64,000 nucleotides of DNA from assembly GCF_963169125.1 (NCBI RefSeq), contig NC_084794.1, forward strand, positions 156,374,858 through 156,438,857, in the 5' to 3' direction. The number at the start of each line of letters is the position of its first letter. Positions within the stretch are counted from its first letter, which is position 1. The DNA is from Humulus lupulus. Lineage: Eukaryota > Streptophyta > Magnoliopsida > Rosales > Cannabaceae. Of this stretch, positions 57,335-64,000 are shown piece after piece. The position numbers were made by a program, and so were the translations under genes. Under the pieces are notes generated by a model. That model was given only the letters and a program-made list of their open reading frames with translations, was not told the origin of the DNA and made no database searches.

Positions 57335-59487
57335 ATAACTTGCGCTGTGGCGGGCCTAGGCAAAACAGAGGCTTTCCAGCCTACTCGAGTACACGGGCCG
57401 CGACACTTGAAGAACATGGCTGCGACTCGAGCCCCCAAACCCAGAAAATCAACCCCATCTCTGCGTTTTTCCTCGAGCCTAAGCCCTAAATTCACACCCC
57501 AATCATCAGCCAAACTCATAATTAAGTCCAAAAATGAGTCTAGGACTCTTAATTACATATCTTAAGAATAAAGCACCCAAAATCCTACTGAAACTACCAT
57601 CCTAATTCAGCAGCAATTCATCACCCAAAACCCAGTCAAACTCAACCTAATAATCTAAATTCCCCGCAAAAGAACAAGACAAAATTTCCACAATTAAGGA
57701 CATGACACCTTGCCTCAATTTTTAGCTTAACTCCTCAGTAATTCTGTGACTAATCCTAGCTTAGCTTTCTGCAAGTTTCCAGCTCAAATGTCCAGACTTT
57801 CCCTCGACACTTCAAAGCTTCAAGCTTAAGAAAGAGAGAGAGGGTGAACGTGAGTGAGAGGGAAAGAGAGTGCTGAGAGCCTTGAGAGTATTCCTAGTGA
57901 TTTCTGGTGAGTTCTAAGGTGTCTAAGTACATTCTTAACCCCAAAAGATAGAAACCCCTCTAATAAACTCAGTCTCCTTTATCACCTATAAGGGCATAAT
58001 GGTCATTTATCCCGATTCCCACTAATTCATCGAGTCATCCTACCAATTTCCAATTAATCCCATCATGCCCAATTAATCACCAAATACCTACCCATTACTC
58101 AATGAATCCCAAATATACACTGAACTTCCCAAAATACCCCTAAGCTTGCCCCGAGCCGAGTATTATTCCCCGTTGTGAATATTCCGCCAATTTTCTCACT
58201 AGGATCATCTTAAGCTTTAAAAATATATCAACATAATAATGTGGTCTCAACCATTTAACACATATAATCACATTTATGCCCTTAACGAGCCAAAATTACA
58301 GATATGCTCTTATAAACTAAACAGGCCCACATGCATATTTAGTACTTATAAACATACAAATAAATATATTCATATCATTATATATATCATGCATGCCACA
58401 TAATCACACATCTAATCAATTAATCACACACATATCCAATAATGCCCTCCTAGCATGCTAATCAAGGCACCAAACCCTATTAGCATTTTTGGGTCGTTAC
58501 ACATATCATAGCATATCATAACTTATAATAATAACATATCACAATACCATCATAACGTGTATTACTGGTGTCGTTCCGACTGTAAACCAGTGTTAATCTG
58601 GTCATTTGTGCAACCAAGCATCAATTAATGTAAGCATGCATTTTATCGTAAGATAAGCATGCAATTTTATATTGTAAGCATGCCAAGCGAATATATAGCA
58701 TATTCACACATATCATAATCATACATAACATGACATAGCATAATCATGCAAAACATTCATAGCACTTAACATAGTATCACATAAATGATACAATCATACA
58801 TTCATTATCATACTTAAGTATGTCGAGCGTACATCCTGTGTGTAGGTATCCGCTCTTCTTACCTCAAGTCCTGTAGTGACACAATCACCTCCCTTCAGGT
58901 GCCTTGCTGACTCCTAAATCCAAAACATACAACATATATCATTTAGAGACTCATAACTTAAACCAAAAATCATGAACCAAATATTACCCTTCATAAGAGC
59001 CAATAAACCTTATATTTCCCTTAGGAAAGTCCTAAAAATGTCCCCAAGAAGTTGGGAAAAAGTCCCTGACAAACCCCACTTAAAACAACCTCAAAATGGT
59101 CTTAAAATTCCCAAAATATGTCCCTATTGTTGCCAAGCGCCGCGCCTCTACTGTTTGGGCATTGTAGTGCCATTTAAGGCCAAATTCCAATGAAGTCAGG
59201 TGCTGCAATGGTCATAAGTAGCACTGCGGTGCTAATTCAAAACATGCTCACCGACTCAACTTTGAACAACCATAACTTCTCTTTATTCTATTACGACCAT
59301 ACTTTCAACAATTCTTAACAGTAAATCCCTCAAAACTTGAAGGAAACAGTGATTCGTCACTATTGTACCCTCGATATTTTCTATCATAAAATATTTTACA
59401 CAAATATTAATATCATATGAACATATTCATTTAATCACATAGCACATAATTTCACAAAATTATAAAACTACCCATCAAGAGTATTTT

Positions 59488-61124
59488 TGTAAAGACCCAA
59501 AATAACTAATATGGCCTAAGGGCCTTGATTAGTGTGCCGGGAGGGCATAATTGGTTTATGTGTGAAAATTATTAAATTAACGTGAGATTATTTGATAAAC
59601 ATTTTTGTATGGCGATATGAATATAAATGTGGTTGTATGTTATATTTGTGAGAACCACATTATTATGTGGGTAAATTTGCAGCGTGCAACTCGAGGCGAT
59701 CCTAGGGAGCTAGTTAGCGGGAAGTCACAACGGGGCTCAGTATTTGACTTGGAGCAAGTCAAGGGGTATTTCGGGTATTAGGTGATTATTTGGGTTATTG
59801 GGTTGTGGAAATAAGTATATGGAGATATATTTGAGGTTAGGAGGCCTAGGCGAGAATATTGGGAAATTTTACCATTTTTCCCTCGGGGACATTTTCGGTA
59901 CCCCAAGCCTCGAGATTGACTTAATTACCTAAGATTAGTCTAAGAAAAATAGAAGTCAATGGAACGAAAACCCAAATTGACCCTTTAACATTTCTTCTCC
60001 TCTCTTCTCTTTTCTCTCTCAAGAAGGCTATAGAAACCTAAGGGAATTCAGCTGGAAATCTTGTGATTTGACCTGAAGTTTGAGGAATTAGCTCAGCTCT
60101 AGCTAAGGGAACTTCATCAGGACTAAGGATTGAATTAAAGCTGAGAAGCTTGGATTTTAGCTCAGGAATCTGTTAAGGAAGTGGTTCATCAAAGAAGGTG
60201 CTAAGCTAGGGCTCGGGGATTGGATCGTGCTCAAGAGGCGTCGCTCGTAGCCAGTACACTTGAGAACTAAAGGAAAGAAAACTGCACCCGGTTGTGGATT
60301 TATAATGGGAATAAGGGTTCCCTATCTTGTATGCTTTGAAAAGATGGTATTATGTCATGTAAACAGTAAACCAACAACCTAAGAGTGTCAAAGTTTACAC
60401 TAGCGCATAGGGCGCGACTCGGCCACTGGTAGCTGAGGACAGCTTATTATGCACTGAGCTCGGTTTAAGCGTGCCGGAGTCAGTGGGGTAAACAGGGGGT
60501 GCGACCTAAGGTGTCGACCCTGATTATTATGTGATTTGTTTGTTATTATTGAGTGGTGGATTGTTATGCTGTATAGATGGGTGATGATTAGCTGATTCTT
60601 TGGTTGAAACTTCATTCTCTGTGATTATTATGATATGTTTGGTGTATGAACATGCTCAAAGGGGATTAATCCAAATGCTATTATTGGCTTCTTTGTAATA
60701 TGATATGTTTTCTTGCTGGGCCTTGGCTCACAGGTGCTTCGTGGTGCAGGTAAAGGCAAGGGAAAACTTGATCTGCCCTGACTAGGAGAGCTCTGAGAGC
60801 AGAATGTACGTGATTAGCTGCTCAGCCGCCACGGTTGGGGGGAGACAAGGACAGGAAAACCATAATCTTCTGTTTGCCTTTAGAAAGGCTGGTGGTTATC
60901 TGTACATTGGAAATTTTGTAAACAAACTTTTAAACGCTATTTCTTTTGGGATCCCATGTGTAAATGTTTCAATATATGGAAAGTATATTTTGAGACCAAA
61001 ACCTTTTAACCCTAGCACTTTAATGACTTTAGAATTCACGTATTTTAACTGTTTGGCTTGATTAGCAAGTCTTGCACCTTTGCAAACACACAGTGTAGCG
61101 GTCTTGGCTATCCAGAGTGTTACA
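59488..61124 (+). repeat. 5' LTR of Tekay-2 (1637 bp, internally deleted)
   Basis: Collinear with the reverse complement of the other Tekay-like LTRs, but about 0.6-0.7 kb short. The gap is near 60210, where the sequence jumps from the GTGGTTCATCAAAG region to the GGGCTCGGGG region, which in the copy at 44388-46702 are far apart. Confidence 0.88.
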
Positions 61125-61127
61125 ACT

Positions 61128-61139
61128 TGGTATCAGAGC
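61128..61139 (+). other. Primer binding site of Tekay-2
   Basis: TGGTATCAGAGC, three bases after the LTR; perfect for initiator Met tRNA. Confidence 0.88.
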
Positions 61140-61605
61140 GTCCTAGGTTTAAGGGTTCCTGAAGACCTGCTGGACATGTACATTCGCTGCTAGAGACAAG
61201 CTCAATTCATGGTTTGGTAATGTGTATGTATGCTCATATGCTTGTATGCTTGGAATGAATTATGAATGTTGTTATTTATTGGATTAATAGAAAGTATGAG
61301 ATACTGATAGGGCCTGGCCCTTGACTGCTGTATGAAAATATTAAGGAATGCTTATTAGCATCGCTATGCATGTAAATGAATATTTGGATGATTAACTGCA
61401 TATTGTGTATGGGTGAATGCTTCTACCTTACCTGTTGTGTGGTAATGTTGGGGCATGCTTATCAGTAGTCGGTGCATGCGGATAAATGCCTATATTCTGA
61501 TTGTTTGTGATTGGTTACGTTCCTTTGGTAGATTTTGGAGAAACTTTTACCCTGTAATCATGGTCTGACTGCCGAGTCGTTGATTGCAGATTGACTTGGA
61601 TAGCT
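61140..61605 (+). other. Tekay-2 leader
   Basis: Non-coding. The shared leader box is present as ACTGATAGGGCCTGGCCCTT (near 61300), with both arms of the AGGGCC/GGCCCT inverted repeat. Confidence 0.7.
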
Positions 61606-62690
61606 ATGCGTCCAAAAAAATCTACACGGCTAGCTGGCACTAGGTCTGGGACTGAGGGTGATGACTAGGGCCAGATTCCTCCGCCAGTCCCTGAGAACTG
61701 GCAGCAACTTACGGCAGATATGCGAGCGTGATTGCAGAGCCAAGATGAACAGATTCGTCTGCTGTGACAGCAAGCTCCATTAGGGAGTGCTGCCCCTATT
61801 GTACCACCTGCTGTGGTACCAGTTGTACTGTCTGGGGAGGTTGGGAATAGGTGGCACCGTTATATGAGCGGTTCAGGAAGCAGCAGCCCCCAATCTTTGA
61901 GGGAGGACCTGATCCATTGAAGGCTGAGCAATGGATAACTGTGAATTCTTCTATCCTGGATTTCATGAGGATAGAGGGACATGACAGAGTGGCCTGTGCC
62001 ACGTATATGTTGAGAGAGGATGCCCACATCTGGTGGGAAGTGGCTTCATAGACCAGGGACATCACTACTTTGAGTTGGGAAGGATTTAGAGATTTCTTCA
62101 GCTAGAAATACTACAATGTTGCCATCAGGGCAACAAAAGTGAATGAGTTTGTTGGTTTGGCGCAGAGCAATATGACCGTTACTGAGTACGCCCTAAAATT
62201 TGATAGACTTGCGAAATTCGCACTAGACCTTTTGTCTACAGATGCAGCTAGGTAGGACAGGTTTATCAGGGGGTTTAATGCTATGATAGCCTGAGATGTG
62301 AGGATTACGAAAGTTCATGGGGAGACAACTTATGCCCAGGCAGTGGAGAAGGCTCTTATCACTGAGGAAGCGGAGAATAAGATCTGGAGGGAAAGTGCAG
62401 TAAGGCGGGAGGGCCGCATAGTGGTGCATCCTTATTTTAGGTCAGGATGGGGTGGAGGCCCCAGTGATTTCATGAGAAAGACCCTTGACACTTCGACCGC
62501 CGCTGGTCCTGATAGGAGGGGTCGGGATGGTTAGGGTGGCCGTCAAGGCAGCGGTGAACCATGGAGGAGTTATCCGGAGTGCCCGAGGTGTAGAAGACGC
62601 CATCAGGGCAAATGTCGGGGCAAGGCTTGCTATGTATGTGGCGCGGTGGGGCACCTCAAGAAGGATTTCCCAACAGTGAAGAAAGGGGAA
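61606..62690 (+). pseudogene. Tekay-2 gag
   Basis: ATG at 61606-61608 (MRPKKSTRLAGTRSGTEG). Capsid motifs: YERFRKQQPPIFEGGPDPLK, RIEGHDRVACATYM, YYNVAIRATKVNEFVGLAQ and YALKFDRLAKFALD. The zinc knuckle at about 62627-62672 reads CYVCGAVGHLKKDFP, with the last Cys replaced by Phe. Stops are present at about 61666, 61732, 62050, 62102, 62254 and 62293, and frameshifts near 61850 and 62535. Clearly dead. Confidence 0.9.
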
Positions 62691-63382
62691 GTAGGAAAGG
62701 TGGATAGCCTGACTCCAGCTCGAGTGTTCACCCTGACGCAGGCAGAGGCAGAGGCTAGTCCCTCGGTAGTGACAGGTCAGCTTTCTAGCGCTGGCTCTCC
62801 TTATTTTGTATTGATTGATTCTGGTGCTACACATTCCTTTGTTTCTAGTAAAGTGATTGATAGACTGTGTAGACCTAGTGAGTATCGAACTGCGGGGTTT
62901 GGGACTTTATTGCCTACTGGGGAACAGGTAGTTTCTAGGAGATGGCTAGGGCACTGCCAGTGATGGTTGATAGTAGGGAGCTTTCAGTTGACTTGATTGA
63001 GCTAGATATGGAGGATTTTAATATAATCTTAGGGATGGACTGGTTGGTCAGATATGGGGCTACCATTGACTGTAGGAAGAAGATGGTGAATTTTGAGCCT
63101 GAGGGTGAGGATCCTTTTGCCTTTGTGGGTGCGGTGTGTGGACCTCGCGTACCCATGATTTCTGCATTAAGAGCCAAAGACTTGTTACAGGGTGGATGTA
63201 CAGGTTTTCTGGCTAGTGTTGTGGACACTACCAAGATGTTTCCAGCGGGGCCGAGTAAGACCAGAGTGGGTTGTGAGTTTTTGGATGTATTTCTTGAGGA
63301 GCTACCGGGATTGCCGCCACGCAAGGAGATTCAGTTTGTTATTGAGTTAGCACCAGGGACAGAACCAGTATCAAAAGTACCT
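62691..63382 (+). pseudogene. Tekay-2 protease and protease-RT linker
   Basis: After VDSLTPARVFTLTQAEAEAS the protease core FVLIDSGATHSFVSSKVIDR (catalytic DSG) is intact at about 62805-62865. A frameshift near 62940 is followed by MARALPVMVD, IILGMDWLVRYGATIDCRKK and FLEELPGLPPRKEIQFVIEL, ending at a TAG (63382-63384). Confidence 0.9.
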
Positions 63383-63384
63383 TA

Positions 63385-64000
63385 GAGGATGGCACCAGCA
63401 GAGTTGAAGGAATTGAAGATAGGTCTGCAAGAACTTCTTGATTTGGGATTCATCAGGCCTAGCTACTCTCCATGGGGTGCTCCAGTTTGTTTGTTAAGAA
63501 GGGCGCGACCTTTAGGATGTCTATAGATTACAAGGAATTGAACAAGTTGATTATTAAGAATAAGTACCCTCTACCAAGGATCAACGACTTGTTCGATCAG
63601 CTCCAGGGAAAGATGGTGTTCTCAAAGATTGATCTTCAATCTGGTTATCACTAGCTGACGATCAAGGATGAGGATATATCGAAGATGGCCTTCTGAACAA
63701 GGTATGGACACTACGAGTTCTTAGTCATGTCTTTTGGTTTGACCAACGCCCCAACAACTTTCATGGATCCAATGAACAGGGTGTTCAAGGATTTCTTGGA
63801 TCAGTTCCTCATTGTCTTCATCGACGACATCTTGGTATACTCCAGTTCAGAGGCAGAGTACGAGCGACATCTTCGACAGGTTCTACAAAGATTAAGGAAA
63901 CACCGGTTATATGCCAAGTTTAAGAAGTGTGAGTTTTGGTTGCCAAAGGTGACTTTTCTTGGGCACATAGTTGGCGCAGAAGGGATTAAGGTGGATCCAT
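63385..64000 (+). pseudogene. Tekay-2 reverse transcriptase (partial, to window end)
   Basis: Begins [20 protein letters not shown], then a frameshift near 63490, [11 protein letters not shown] followed by TAG (63652-63654), [20 protein letters not shown] and the active-site box [10 protein letters not shown] at 63816-63845 with both Asp residues, then [20 protein letters not shown]. The window ends inside GIKVDP. A TGA (63694-63696) interrupts it as well. Confidence 0.9.

Larger units (their letters stand above)
37006..58501 (-). mobile_element. Solo LTR, Tekay-like, split by copia-1
   Basis: Pieces 37006-37977 and 57340-58501 total about 2134 bp, with TGTAATGCCC and GGTCGTTACA ends and perfect TSD CATAT (37001-37005 and 58502-58506). 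The interior break is the insertion of copia-1 with TSD ATACC/ATAAC. It lies in element E. Confidence 0.88.
33314..59487 (-). mobile_element. Element E: LTR-like sequence, opened by three insertions and running into a fourth junction
   Basis: Three segments join when later insertions are removed: 33314-33676, 36794-37005 and 58507-59487. The start TGTAATGACCC has an LTR-type TG end and lies exactly where Tat pol homology stops. The middle segment keeps the shared LTR box (CACCCGTGAGC-like, near 36808-36845). Its far end is not in the window because the plus-strand Tekay-2 begins at 59488, so no TSD can be tested. It may be a solo LTR or the 3' LTR of an element to the right. Confidence 0.55.
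59488..64000 (+). mobile_element. Tekay-2: Tekay-type chromovirus on the plus strand, cut by window end
   Basis: LTR start TGTAAAGACC at 59488, LTR end GTGTTACA at 61124, followed by primer site, leader, gag, protease and RT to the last base. It is the only Tekay-like element here in plus orientation. It is close to Tekay-1 in protein sequence but carries its own stops. It is inserted in element E; the TSD cannot be tested because its other end is outside the window. Confidence 0.9.

Noticed and set aside
61796..62534. Minus-strand open frames over Tekay-2 gag and protease.
   Set aside because: They are shadows of the plus-strand gag, which shows the family motifs.

Overview
The window is plant nuclear DNA, almost certainly from a eudicot. 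It is a retrotransposon graveyard: I see no intact host gene, tRNA, rRNA or CRISPR array. The eukaryotic plant call rests on Ty3/gypsy and Ty1/copia elements with 0.6-2.3 kb LTRs, initiator-Met tRNA primer sites, 5-bp target-site duplications (TSDs), a CACTA-type element, foldback elements and a plant mobile domain (PMD) relic. The dominant LTR family reminds me of Cannabaceae repeats, but that is an impression I could not check.

Layout, left to right. Positions 1-1868 hold a Tat-like gypsy gag relic (minus strand) split by an 813-bp non-autonomous CACTA element (TSD GCT). Then come AT-rich DNA, a relic of an RPA-type OB-fold gene (about 2477-2826) and a 1.0-kb foldback element that is one long inverted repeat (3016-4023). 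A small MULE-like MITE (4098-24972) is split by a Tekay-type chromovirus (Tekay-1, 4116-24588, TSD GTAGA). The 3' LTR of Tekay-1 in turn holds an 8.75-kb element with no working pol (5309-14060) and a solo LTR (14753-17015, TSD CTCGG).

From 25199 to 33313 lies a Tat-lineage relic. It has integrase, an archaeal-type second RNase H, RNase H and RT on the minus strand, with a PMD-like ORF relic on the opposite strand just 3' of integrase. A solo LTR (29028-31258) sits inside its pol. At 33314 another LTR-like element begins (E). It is opened by three insertions: a solo LTR (33677-36788) that itself holds an unrelated solo LTR (35747-36600); a solo LTR (37006-58501); and a plus-strand Tekay element (59488 to the window end). 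The solo LTR at 37006-58501 contains a complete-ended copia element (copia-1, 37978-57334). Copia-1 carries three further insertions: a solo LTR (39544-41847), a truncated Tekay element (43343-46702), and a young internally deleted CRM-like gypsy element (CRMd-1, 47910-52410). Nesting reaches five levels.

All polyproteins are broken by stops, frameshifts or deletions. Nine of the ten Tekay-like or related LTR insertions point the same way (minus). Most are solo LTRs, so LTR-LTR recombination has been frequent. LTR termini show CpG-to-TpG/CpA changes as expected of methylated DNA. The best candidates for something undescribed are CRMd-1, the antisense PMD ORF beside Tat pol, the pol-less Tekay derivative with a duplicated polypurine-tract region, and a short box shared by all the Tekay-like LTRs.
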